Source: a virus. Taken from it: DNA of 39,917 nt. Position 1 is the first letter of the stretch. Every line of letters begins with the position of its first letter. The position numbers and the translations under genes were made by a program. Below are positions 32,695 to 39,917 of the stretch, one piece after another. The notes beneath the pieces are model-generated. The model had not been told where the DNA came from, did not search any database, and saw nothing but the letters and a program-made list of their open reading frames with translations. The stretch spans positions 1 through 39,917 of the IMG/VR virus record IMGVR_UViG_3300031521_000165; one strand, written 5' to 3'.

Positions 32695-32726
32695 AAACGC
32701 CCGAACTTCACAGCCCGAGACGTTTT
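32694..32726 (-). terminator. Terminator after sufE
   Basis: AAAACG / CGTTTT pairs around an imperfect inner part, followed on the minus strand by a T-run. Bases 32697..32716 match 18 of 20 bases of the terminator at 20908..20927, implying a shared origin. Confidence 0.65.
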
Positions 32727-32753
32727 ACCTTACTATTAACCAATAAATAAAAA

Positions 32754-33143
32754 CTATGACAGTCGAAGTATCATTTGCTCCAGCGCTCCGGCGCGTGCCG
32801 GTGTGAGGTGTGCGAGTAGTTTGGTTTCGGTATGGAAGTTGATAACGGCCTGCTGTATTTCGGTGCGTGTAGCGCCTTGAAACAGCTCTTTTACTACGGT
32901 TATTATTCCACTGGGTATTGCTGCATTGCTTTGTCCGTAGATATGTGCTACGTCGTTAAGGTACGTACAGCAGAAATAGGTTTGGCTTGTGCAACCTTGT
33001 ATTTTATTTTCAGGTACCACCATGTGTTCCGGCATGGCTTGTAGTTCGTCCGATAAATGGATCAGGTAATCGAACTTATCGTTCCATTCGCCCAGGTCAT
33101 TGAATAGGGAAATGAATTCTTGTTGTTTGTCGGCTAGGGTCAT
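32754..33143 (-). CDS. sufE: SufE-like sulfur acceptor
   Basis: A 129-residue protein. It matches SufE along its length: the start T-L-A-D-K-Q-Q-E-F, W-N-D-K-F-D-Y-L-I-H-L, the sulfur-accepting loop N-K-I-Q-G-C-T-S-Q with Cys51 (the same position as in E. coli SufE), and the end H-L-T-P-A-R-A-G-A-L. SufE takes sulfur from a SufS-type cysteine desulfurase for iron-sulfur cluster building. No desulfurase is encoded here, so it would use the host enzyme. It is coupled (TAATG, 1-base overlap) to tail/neck genes and followed by a terminator, so it is expressed late, with the virion genes. Confidence 0.9.
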   Translation of the reverse strand: MTLADKQQEFISLFNDLGEWNDKFDYLIHLSDELQAMPEHMVVPENKIQGCTSQTYFCCTYLNDVAHIYGQSNAAIPSGIITVVKELFQGATRTEIQQAVINFHTETKLLAHLTPARAGALEQMILRLS

Positions 33144-33700
33144 TACAGTACATTTTTTTCATCGTTAAACAATGCAGTCCATCCGCTTCGGTCGTTGAAT
33201 GTAACAGGATCTACCGGATAAATATCAGCCGGGAAAGTAATCAGTTTCATCAGTCCACATGCTTCGAGTTCTTCCTGATCAGCGCGCATCTTCATCAATA
33301 TGCCGTTGAGCACATTGTTGCATTCGTTCATTAGCAGGGCTTCGTTCAGGTTATCGTTGTTAGCAACGTTGTATTCGCGGGCAACGGTAATTCCTATTTT
33401 TTCAGTCACTCCACCGGTAGTAGTAGGGTTAAACGAAAACTGGCCGTACTCCACAAAAAGTACTATTCCTTTGGAATTTTTCACCGTGTCTTTTACAAAT
33501 TTATCGTTGGAGCTAACGATAAATGTACCAATCTCCGGAACTATGTCCGTATCAGGTTGCGCCATTATTTCGGCTGCTATTTCGGAGTAACCGGAATTGC
33601 GGGTTTGATCCGGTAATGCGAATAGGTCCTGCAAAACAGACTTAGGAACGAATTTGGAGTAATAGCGATAAATGCTAATGATATAGTCCTGATTAGTCAT
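33143..33700 (-). CDS. Probable neck/tail-terminator protein
   Basis: A 185-residue protein with strands at G-T-F-I-V-S-S-N and G-I-V-L-F-V-E-Y-G-Q, and G-G-V-T-E-K-I-G-I-T-V in the middle. Size and position between connector proteins and the tail fit a tail terminator or head-tail joining protein. Overlaps the previous gene by 8 bases. Confidence 0.55.
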   Translation of the reverse strand: MTNQDYIISIYRYYSKFVPKSVLQDLFALPDQTRNSGYSEIAAEIMAQPDTDIVPEIGTFIVSSNDKFVKDTVKNSKGIVLFVEYGQFSFNPTTTGGVTEKIGITVAREYNVANNDNLNEALLMNECNNVLNGILMKMRADQEELEACGLMKLITFPADIYPVDPVTFNDRSGWTALFNDEKNVL

Positions 33701-34616
33701 TAGATAGGCGATTTATGTTTTTAATACTTAATCCGGTGCGTTTAGCCAGTTCATCTTTCGTGATACCTGAACCTAGCGCGTTGTTTACAGAGTCTTTAAG
33801 GGCTTTTACCTGCGCGTCGTAAAACTCGATCACATTTTTATCCTGAACAAACGAATACCCTTCTTTTTCGAGGAAAAGCAATGTTTCACTCATGCCCAGG
33901 TTTATTTTACTTTCGTCGGGTTCTTCGCCTTCAGCGCGATCGTACAAAACACTGTATACCGGATGTTCACGGAAGAACTTCACGATACCGGTAAACCAAA
34001 ACATCACACCGAACGGAATCTCTGCAGGCAGACGCAGAATAGCGCGGGTATTGAAACCGTACAACGTTTCCATTATTTTACGCAAGCAAATAATTCGCAC
34101 ATAGTCTTTATCGGTTTGATTGTATGCCTGCAGTAAGTCCATGCAGTCGACGTACTGTTTAGCCGTTATATTCGTCTCTACAGTAACATCACGGTTGAAA
34201 TAAACCGGTGCACTGCTATCGAAAGGATTGCGTTTAAAATCGTACTTAGGCACGATCTTATTATCCTGAAGCGTAAAAGCAAAAGTGATATGTTCAGCCA
34301 ACTGAATCAGATTAAACTCGATAATTTCCTGCGTATCGGCACGGTGCTGAAGAATTTCTTTCGCTTTTTTCTTTTTGAATAGCATTAGCCATAATAAGCT
34401 AATAAACCACTTTGTCCGAAACCAGAACCCGCTTGACTTAGCCGATTTATACCCGGTAATTTTTATCAGCATATTCAACTGAAATTGGAATGGGGTTATT
34501 TCGAGCGATAGCAGTCGCGCCAATTCGTGAAATGCAAATACAACCTGGTCGCCTTTCAAATCTTCCCAGCATTCGGGAAGGTTGATAGTGGTACGTTTAA
34601 GTTTGATGGTTTTCAT
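33693..34616 (-). CDS. Hypothetical tail-region protein
   Basis: A 307-residue, mostly helical protein. Residues 65-85 are hydrophobic and followed by a lysine run (F-K-K-K-K-A-K); the last 30 residues (T-K-D-E-L-A-K-R-T-G-L-S) resemble a small HTH. In the late operon between an Ntn hydrolase and a neck protein. Possibly an assembly factor rather than a structural protein. Family not recognised. Confidence 0.65.
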   Translation of the reverse strand: MKTIKLKRTTINLPECWEDLKGDQVVFAFHELARLLSLEITPFQFQLNMLIKITGYKSAKSSGFWFRTKWFISLLWLMLFKKKKAKEILQHRADTQEIIEFNLIQLAEHITFAFTLQDNKIVPKYDFKRNPFDSSAPVYFNRDVTVETNITAKQYVDCMDLLQAYNQTDKDYVRIICLRKIMETLYGFNTRAILRLPAEIPFGVMFWFTGIVKFFREHPVYSVLYDRAEGEEPDESKINLGMSETLLFLEKEGYSFVQDKNVIEFYDAQVKALKDSVNNALGSGITKDELAKRTGLSIKNINRLSND

Positions 34617-35164
34617 TGCTGTGTATTTTCAAAAATGAATGGACGACAGACTCCGGTGGAAAAATGCTCTGCAGCTTTTAAAGCTCTAAGTACTATTTTT
34701 TCGGGAGAAACCTCATTCACATCAGTTGAATACATTGCTCCTAATGCATATTCAACACCACATCCTACAGATGCAAAACCGTCGATATTTTCACCCACTT
34801 GAAAATCTTCATCAATCTGAAAAAGTCTGTTTTTATAGGCAACAAGAAAAGTTCCACCTTTTTCATCACCATCTTTCTGTTTTTGAATATATCCACCATC
34901 AGTAAAGCATTTACGAACTTCATTGATAAAATCAGTACACATATACTCATAAATATCTTTGTCATTTATCACCGGTGGTTTGAATGAAAATCGAAGCAAT
35001 TGAATCATTCTAAACGAAGAAGTACATCCAATAACAAAATCACCATTTTTGAAAAGTTTTGTGTCTTTACGCGCCATAATAAGTGATCCTGCTACCCCTG
35101 CAGAATCAGCACCCATAATTACTACATCATTTTCTTTGTCCAAAAATCCTACAATACATGTCAT
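34613..35164 (-). CDS. Proteasome/HslV-like Ntn hydrolase
   Basis: A 183-residue protein with the proteasome beta-subunit pattern. After removal of Met1, Thr2 would be the N-terminal nucleophile (M-T-C-I-V-G-F). M-G-A-D-S-A-G supplies Asp20 and T-K-L-F supplies Lys36; the Asp-to-Lys distance of 16 equals that of Asp17/Lys33 in HslV. Later come G-C-T-S-S, G-G-T-F-L-V and S-V-G-C-G, as in the fold. No unfoldase ATPase is encoded. It may be a virion-maturation protease; a catalytically unrelated assembly role is the alternative. Overlaps the 307-residue gene by 4 bases. Confidence 0.82.
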   Translation of the reverse strand: MTCIVGFLDKENDVVIMGADSAGVAGSLIMARKDTKLFKNGDFVIGCTSSFRMIQLLRFSFKPPVINDKDIYEYMCTDFINEVRKCFTDGGYIQKQKDGDEKGGTFLVAYKNRLFQIDEDFQVGENIDGFASVGCGVEYALGAMYSTDVNEVSPEKIVLRALKAAEHFSTGVCRPFIFENTQQ

Positions 35165-35194
35165 AATAGTTTGTTTTATTGGTTAGTTTATAGT

Positions 35195-36175
35195 TTAATA
35201 TCCAAACGAATCACTCTCGCACACACCCCGTAATTTGTACACTTGTGTGGATGCTCTCCCGGAATTTGCTTCAGTGGCTTTGTTGGCAATGTCTGTATCC
35301 AATGCACGCCAGTACGCATCGGCTTTGGCTTGATATCTTGTACTTACTTTTTCACGTATATAGTTATCAGATTGCGATGCATGATCCTTACTCAACTCAT
35401 TGTTTATATCCCTACGGATTGGTTCTGGCAAATTATAGTAAGAAAGTACTATACAGGCGCGGGCAATGACTTCGTAGCATACGGCGCGTGCAATTTCGGG
35501 CGTTTTTTCTTTTTGGTTACGACTGGCAACGCATTCGGTCCATACTTCGCGGATCAGTCCGGCAGCATTGAGCATGAAATATTCGTCTGAGACTCCTATC
35601 CACTTTTTGAAATCGGCAACTTTTACCGGTATTTCGTTGAGTTCTTTGCGTTGGTCGGAATCTTTCCATTCGGAAAATTTAGCGGCATTATCGTTCATCA
35701 ATTTAATCAACCGATTCATCCAATACCAACCGTCATTGATCAATTCATTATCCAAATTTTCTTTCTGATACTTGTACAATGGTATTTCATCATCGTTCTT
35801 TTTTTGAGTTAACCCATCGTTCCCTATACGAGCAATAATGAAAATAGTATGTTTATAAACTGCAAAATTGATAACTGCAAACTGCAAATAGTCTTTTGCC
35901 AACGCGTTTAATTCCACTTCCAAATTTTCTACTACTGCAGGAACTTCCGCCGTATCACCATCGGCTGGTATAGCTGGTATAGCTTCCGTTTTGGCAGCTG
36001 TACCGTCGCATAGTTTGTCGTATAGCGATTGTCCAATCAAATCGGCGATATCGGCACCGGCTTTTGTCATCGGGCTTTCGAGGTTGTCATAACTGAGTGT
36101 GACGTTGGCACCCGAAAGTTTCGGTTTCATCTCAGTCGCAAAATTGGCGCGGGTGAATGGTATTTTTAGTGGCAT
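35195..36175 (-). CDS. Connector-like head protein
   Basis: A 326-residue, largely helical protein directly after the portal gene. Regions such as L-I-G-Q-S-L-Y-D-K-L and D-Y-L-Q-F-A-V-I-N-F resemble head-connector-type proteins of Bacteroides phages. Position supports an adaptor under the portal; the family is a recollection, not checked. Confidence 0.6.
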   Translation of the reverse strand: MPLKIPFTRANFATEMKPKLSGANVTLSYDNLESPMTKAGADIADLIGQSLYDKLCDGTAAKTEAIPAIPADGDTAEVPAVVENLEVELNALAKDYLQFAVINFAVYKHTIFIIARIGNDGLTQKKNDDEIPLYKYQKENLDNELINDGWYWMNRLIKLMNDNAAKFSEWKDSDQRKELNEIPVKVADFKKWIGVSDEYFMLNAAGLIREVWTECVASRNQKEKTPEIARAVCYEVIARACIVLSYYNLPEPIRRDINNELSKDHASQSDNYIREKVSTRYQAKADAYWRALDTDIANKATEANSGRASTQVYKLRGVCESDSFGY

Positions 36176-36193
36176 AGTCGTATGTTTTTATGT

Positions 36194-36213
36194 ATAGACG
36201 CACGGCTGTGCGT
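36194..36213. repeat. Palindromic repeat element, copy 2
   Basis: AGACGCAC and GTGCGTCT form a perfect 8-bp stem with a 4-base loop between the portal gene and the next. 17 of 20 bases agree with the element at 31054..31073. It could be a mobile palindrome or an mRNA hairpin that shields the portal transcript. Confidence 0.75.
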
Positions 36214-36225
36214 CTTTACTGATTA

Positions 36226-37758
36226 TTATTTCACCGCTGGATCTGCAGTAGCTGTATTCGTCAATCGATCATTTGGTGTAGTTTCCTGTTGTTTGGCCGG
36301 AATATCAATCCATAGGCCTATTTTAATGCCTTTTGTTTTGGCATACGGAAAGTTGATATACATTGCCCGATTGAGTTCTTTAAGCACAAAGAATTCATCC
36401 CATGTGAGCGTTGACACATACAGCAGGTAGTTGTAATACACATCAGCACCGGCAAGCGAAATAACGCCCTCTTTATCTACACCGGTGATTGCCGACGGAA
36501 TTCCCAACGAAGCCAATACAACCTGGTCGGAGCGTTTATCGTTGCTATTGATCGAATCAATAAACTCTTTGAACTTACCCGGCATTTCTTCAAACTTCCA
36601 TGGACTTTCACCGAACTGAGTGGTAGCATATAATTTACCTTGATTTTTACCTTCGCCAGTCATCAGGCTAGTGATCCGGCGAAGTTCGCATGAAATCAAA
36701 TCATCAACCATTGTTTCAAAGAAACGATATGGTTTTCCGGCATCATCTACAAGTCGTACACCACGATATTCAGTTTGAATTGGCGTATCAGGATCATTCA
36801 TCAGGTTATTATTGCAAATCTCTTGTAAAATCGTTTTTTGATGCGTGTACCAATCACCAGGTATAATGACATGCACATGTGCATTAAGCGCATTTTTGTA
36901 GTACGAATTGGTGTATTTGGGTGCAAGATTGGAAGATTTAATGTATTCCGAAGCTCCTTTGAACCAATCATTAAAAGCATACACCCATTTGGTAAATGTT
37001 TTTTCGGAGTTGAAAGCAATTGCCGTAGGGAATTTAGTCGGGTTACGAGGGTCGAAGCGTGGGAATACATCGTATTGGTGAGATGAAATATACAACCAAT
37101 CGCCCTGAATGACGAACTGGCAATCATCCGATTTTATGCGTTTGTTGGTAAAATCACCGGTAGCAGCAAGTCGCGCTTCATCAGCACCAACATAGCTCAA
37201 TGCATCAATAGCAGCTGGAGCACCAATGCGACGGCCTTTGTTGAAATTGTATTTTGAAGCGCATGTTTTTACAAAATAATAGTCGGTTGCAAGGCTTTTA
37301 ATATAGTCATAGTAGTGATTATATCCTTTTTCTTCCCAACTTTCCAACCAATTTTGAATATTTGAATCGATTAGTGGAACACGAACACGGCGCGCATCAG
37401 CACCTTCTCCAATTACTTGTTCCTGATATAAACGCGGTCCTTTTCCGAAAAGGAATTTCACTTGTTTTTCAATCAGTTTTGGTATCAATTTATGTTCACC
37501 AACAACGGCTGCCACTTCCTGCGGATATAGGTTATGTCCTTCTCCCCAAAACGGAATGGTATAATCGCCCAATCGCATGGTTACACGATCGGTAGAATAT
37601 TTACTGTACAGCGTTTGAAATTCGCGTGTAGTGATATTTTCACGCTCCGAAACGCCTTGTATCTCGAATGTCAATACGTTTGATTGTGAACTTGCAATAC
37701 CTCTGTTGGCACTTGTAAATTCAATTTTTACATCCTTTTCAGTAACTTTTGTGCTCAT
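36226..37758 (-). CDS. Portal protein
   Basis: A 510-residue protein. Size, place after the terminase, and sequence features (P-F-W-G-E-G-H-N-L-Y-P, K-Q-V-K-F-L-F-G-K-G-P, and a long helical C-terminal part) agree with portals of Bacteroides siphoviruses. Twelve copies form the DNA channel at one vertex. The C-terminus ends in a polar tail (T-P-N-D-R-L-T-N). Confidence 0.85.
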   Translation of the reverse strand: MSTKVTEKDVKIEFTSANRGIASSQSNVLTFEIQGVSERENITTREFQTLYSKYSTDRVTMRLGDYTIPFWGEGHNLYPQEVAAVVGEHKLIPKLIEKQVKFLFGKGPRLYQEQVIGEGADARRVRVPLIDSNIQNWLESWEEKGYNHYYDYIKSLATDYYFVKTCASKYNFNKGRRIGAPAAIDALSYVGADEARLAATGDFTNKRIKSDDCQFVIQGDWLYISSHQYDVFPRFDPRNPTKFPTAIAFNSEKTFTKWVYAFNDWFKGASEYIKSSNLAPKYTNSYYKNALNAHVHVIIPGDWYTHQKTILQEICNNNLMNDPDTPIQTEYRGVRLVDDAGKPYRFFETMVDDLISCELRRITSLMTGEGKNQGKLYATTQFGESPWKFEEMPGKFKEFIDSINSNDKRSDQVVLASLGIPSAITGVDKEGVISLAGADVYYNYLLYVSTLTWDEFFVLKELNRAMYINFPYAKTKGIKIGLWIDIPAKQQETTPNDRLTNTATADPAVK

Positions 37759-37776
37759 ATTATTGATTAATTAATT

Positions 37777-38094
37777 TCAAAACCATTTTACAGTTAACCA
37801 TTCGTGTGATGGTGGAAAAGAAATTTTTCGAATTAGTTTTTTGAAGCATTGCCGGGCTAATCCGGTTTCCATATCTTCGAAATATAGGTAGTGATCAGAT
37901 ACTACATTCAAACCTTCATCTTTCATCGCCGGCCGTAACCGGCAACTATCGTACTTTCGGATTTCACCGTATTCGTTTCTCTGAATATCGCATGTGATAA
38001 ATATGATCGCGAACGTTGCACCTGGTACTAATTTCAGATTTCGGATCCGAATAAAAGCATCGGCACCGCTTATTGTCTTTTCGGTAAATTCCAT
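37777..38094 (-). CDS. Hypothetical protein before the portal
   Basis: A 105-residue protein started at the ATG at 38094; two more codons upstream would need a TTG. Beta-rich with one hydrophobic strand (A-T-F-A-I-I-F-I-T). It lies between terL and the portal, immediately after promoter-like boxes, so its mRNA may be nearly leaderless. Function unknown. Confidence 0.7.
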   Translation of the reverse strand: MEFTEKTISGADAFIRIRNLKLVPGATFAIIFITCDIQRNEYGEIRKYDSCRLRPAMKDEGLNVVSDHYLYFEDMETGLARQCFKKLIRKISFPPSHEWLTVKWF

Positions 38095-38097
38095 ATA

Positions 38098-38133
38098 CAA
38101 AAAAAGCTAACTTTCGTTAGCTCTTAAAGGACA
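38098..38133 (-). promoter_or_regulatory. Late promoter overlapping a hairpin, before the portal block
   Basis: TGTCCTTTA (38133..38125), 19 bases, then TTTTTTTG (38105..38098), one mismatch from TAnnTTTG. The 19-base spacer contains a 7-bp stem-loop, AGCTAAC / GTTAGCT (38105..38111 and 38116..38122), followed by a T-run on the minus strand. The same stretch could therefore end the terL transcript as well as start the portal transcript. Confidence 0.6.
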
Positions 38134-38142
38134 TTATCAAAA

Positions 38143-39861
38143 CTATGCAGAGTAATTCCCCGCTCCCATTGCTTTCGTTTGCTTCCGTTCGGAGTCGGGC
38201 AACAAGTAACTGAACTCACCCCAAATCAGGTACATCAGTGCTGATGATATTTGTGTAGAGTAATATGCCTGATCTTTGTATTCCAACAATTTTTCTGAGC
38301 TTTTATCGAGTTCGATTTTACCTTCAGTACGTTTTATAGGTGAATGGTTGATACTCGAAATGGTTGCTTCACATTCATTTTCATCAATAAGTATATCCGA
38401 TCGGTTTCCTTCGTTTTTCCCGAAAACCAAATTCAAAAGCCGGTAATGCTGCGAATAATAGATAGTCGGTTGACCTAAACTCATCAGCGTAACGTTCCAA
38501 CCTCGTTTTGTAAGTGCAATTTTCAACATCTGAGCATCTGTATCGTTCAAATCACCACTAGGTTTATAAAACTTACGGTAATGAGGGTCGCGTTGGTTAG
38601 CAGCTCGGTCGTAATGGAAAATAATCGACTTATTTCCGGTCATTCGCTGTGGCTTGAAAAAATTATCGAATTTTTCGGCCATTTCTTCATGCTGATCAGG
38701 GTGAATCACCCACATATCCTTTATAACCCTGAATTCTTTCTTTTTCTTGTTATGCTGTGCCACTTCAAGACTCGAAAACGGTCCCGGATCTAGTCCAATG
38801 ATTAGCGGTAAATTCTTATCCCAATATTTCAGATTTTTGCATGTATGATTAAATTTTTCTTCAATTGAAATATTATCGATATTTCCATAAGTATAACCGT
38901 CATCAAAAGTATGCTCCTTTCCAAATTTACCGAAAAACCGATCTTTCACCTTATGTTTCCTAACTGCAAAAATTGAAGTATTCAAACGATCTACATCCTT
39001 AATATTTTTAATCATATTTTCGATGTAATCAATACCCAGAATTTTTACATTAGAAAAAGAAGAAGCACGTAAATAATAAGTTTGATTTAAACGAAGTTCA
39101 GATAATCTTTCATTCCATCGTTCAATAAATTTATTCAGCTTTTCTTGCTTTTTTATATCTAAATTGTTTTCTGCAACTACTAAGTCAGCCATACGAATAT
39201 CAACCTCAAGAGCTAATTCAGCAATACACTCTACTAGCTCATCACTCATATCCGATTGGTATTTTGTCCACCAATCTTCATCAGTCTCAAAATTTGGAGT
39301 TGATGAAGTACCTGTAATACCTCCATAATAATGTGACAATCCAAATTTGGAACGATCTGAACGCAAAGCAGGAAATACACGTTCTGTAAACTTATCCTCT
39401 CTAATACGAAGCATTTCATCACAAATCAAGTGTGCACCATTCTTACCAAGTGCAGATTCGGGTCTGTCTGCAGAAACAAACTGAACAACTGTACCAGTAC
39501 AGAAAGATATAGTTTGCTTCCAATTATCAATACCAGTATGACATCTCCCAAAATGTTTTGGAGGTTCTTTCCCTATTTCAAAATAAACACCACGCTCATA
39601 GTTCTCATAGAAGTATTCCATCAGTCCCGGAAGAATATTATCGAGAATAGTCTTATATGTTGGAGCTGCCATTATTATAACACAACCCTTCATATCCCAT
39701 TGTATTCTGTCGAGTCGTGGTGCAAGTATGTGTGTTGTCTTACCTGATCCACGACCAAGCTCACCAAATAGAAATGTTGTATCAATAAGTTTAACTAATA
39801 TCTGAGCGATAGATAAATAGTTTTCTTCAAAATAGTCAGGTGAGTATTTGCGTACTTTCAT
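38143..39861 (-). CDS. terL: Terminase large subunit
   Basis: A 572-residue packaging motor. The ATPase half has Walker A G-R-G-S-G-K-T (36-42) and Walker B L-I-C-D-E (145-149). The nuclease half begins near I-I-G-L-D-P-G (about 350), the first acidic motif of the RNase H-like fold, with further acidic residues toward the C-terminus. It pumps DNA through the portal and cuts it. On the closed circle it follows terS by 5 bases. The C-terminal tail is rich in G, N and S. Confidence 0.93.
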   Translation of the reverse strand: MKVRKYSPDYFEENYLSIAQILVKLIDTTFLFGELGRGSGKTTHILAPRLDRIQWDMKGCVIIMAAPTYKTILDNILPGLMEYFYENYERGVYFEIGKEPPKHFGRCHTGIDNWKQTISFCTGTVVQFVSADRPESALGKNGAHLICDEMLRIREDKFTERVFPALRSDRSKFGLSHYYGGITGTSSTPNFETDEDWWTKYQSDMSDELVECIAELALEVDIRMADLVVAENNLDIKKQEKLNKFIERWNERLSELRLNQTYYLRASSFSNVKILGIDYIENMIKNIKDVDRLNTSIFAVRKHKVKDRFFGKFGKEHTFDDGYTYGNIDNISIEEKFNHTCKNLKYWDKNLPLIIGLDPGPFSSLEVAQHNKKKKEFRVIKDMWVIHPDQHEEMAEKFDNFFKPQRMTGNKSIIFHYDRAANQRDPHYRKFYKPSGDLNDTDAQMLKIALTKRGWNVTLMSLGQPTIYYSQHYRLLNLVFGKNEGNRSDILIDENECEATISSINHSPIKRTEGKIELDKSSEKLLEYKDQAYYSTQISSALMYLIWGEFSYLLPDSERKQTKAMGAGNYSA

Positions 39862-39917
39862 ATTATCTATTCTTTTACAACTGTAAAATCTGCATCCTCA
39901 ATACCAAGTTCTCTTGT
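39791..39917. repeat. Terminal direct repeat (contig overlap), right copy
   Basis: Identical to 1..127. It contains the terL start and, at 39867..39917, the last codons of terS on the minus strand, so terS appears truncated here only because the contig ends. True genome length on closure is 39790. Confidence 0.95.

Noticed and set aside
39430-39747. Plus-strand frames inside terL and the other virion genes
   Set aside because: All lie opposite strong minus-strand coding sequence and have no promoter or family resemblance.

Overview
The window is a complete temperate siphovirus (or circularised prophage) genome from a host in the Bacteroidetes. The first 127 bases (1..127) recur exactly at 39791..39917, so the contig closes into a circle of 39790 unique bases. 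The lineage is inferred from three things: AT-rich DNA, starts with no clear Shine-Dalgarno sequence, and promoters that fit the Bacteroidetes pattern (a TTTG-like -33 box, 19-20 bases, then TAnnTTTG). Many proteins also look like those of phages from gut Bacteroidales. I saw no tRNA, rRNA, CRISPR array or insertion sequence.

Layout. Positions 18349..7690 on the minus strand hold the early region: a small HTH-like protein, a membrane-anchored LuxR-type HTH protein, many small proteins, a VapE-like replication ATPase, and three DNA methyltransferases (one C5-cytosine, two adenine type). The lysogeny control point lies at 18600..18737. There a leftward and a rightward promoter face each other across an operator-like dyad. 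The rightward unit holds a CI-like repressor, a small protein, a candidate attP resembling a tmRNA 3' end, and a tyrosine integrase. A repeat-rich, AT-rich gap (7027..7480) is a candidate replication origin and also carries the promoter for the first structural block.

Structural genes all run on the minus strand. Block 1 (7026..1068): S49-family protease, major capsid protein, probable tail tube protein, then a repeat-linker protein joined to the next reading frame by a likely -1 ribosomal frameshift. Block 2 (700 through the circle junction to 38143): small and large terminase. Block 3 (38094..32754): small protein, portal, connector-like protein, a proteasome/HslV-like Ntn hydrolase, two tail or neck proteins, and a SufE homologue. 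Two separately transcribed cargo genes follow, one of them a lipoprotein. Block 4 (31486..25970): a small tail protein, tape measure protein and a distal tail protein. Block 5 (25908..20974): a tail protein, a tailspike with an SGNH esterase domain, holin, N-acetylmuramidase and a one-piece spanin.

Blocks 2 to 5 each begin with the same motif, (T/A)GTCCTTTA, 19 bases, then a -7 box. I read this as a phage-specific late promoter family that co-ordinates packaging, head completion, tail and lysis. The most notable points are this promoter family, the face-to-face switch promoters, the frameshift fusion, SufE and a proteasome-like hydrolase inside a virion operon, and a homologous C-terminal domain shared by the capsid and tail tube proteins.
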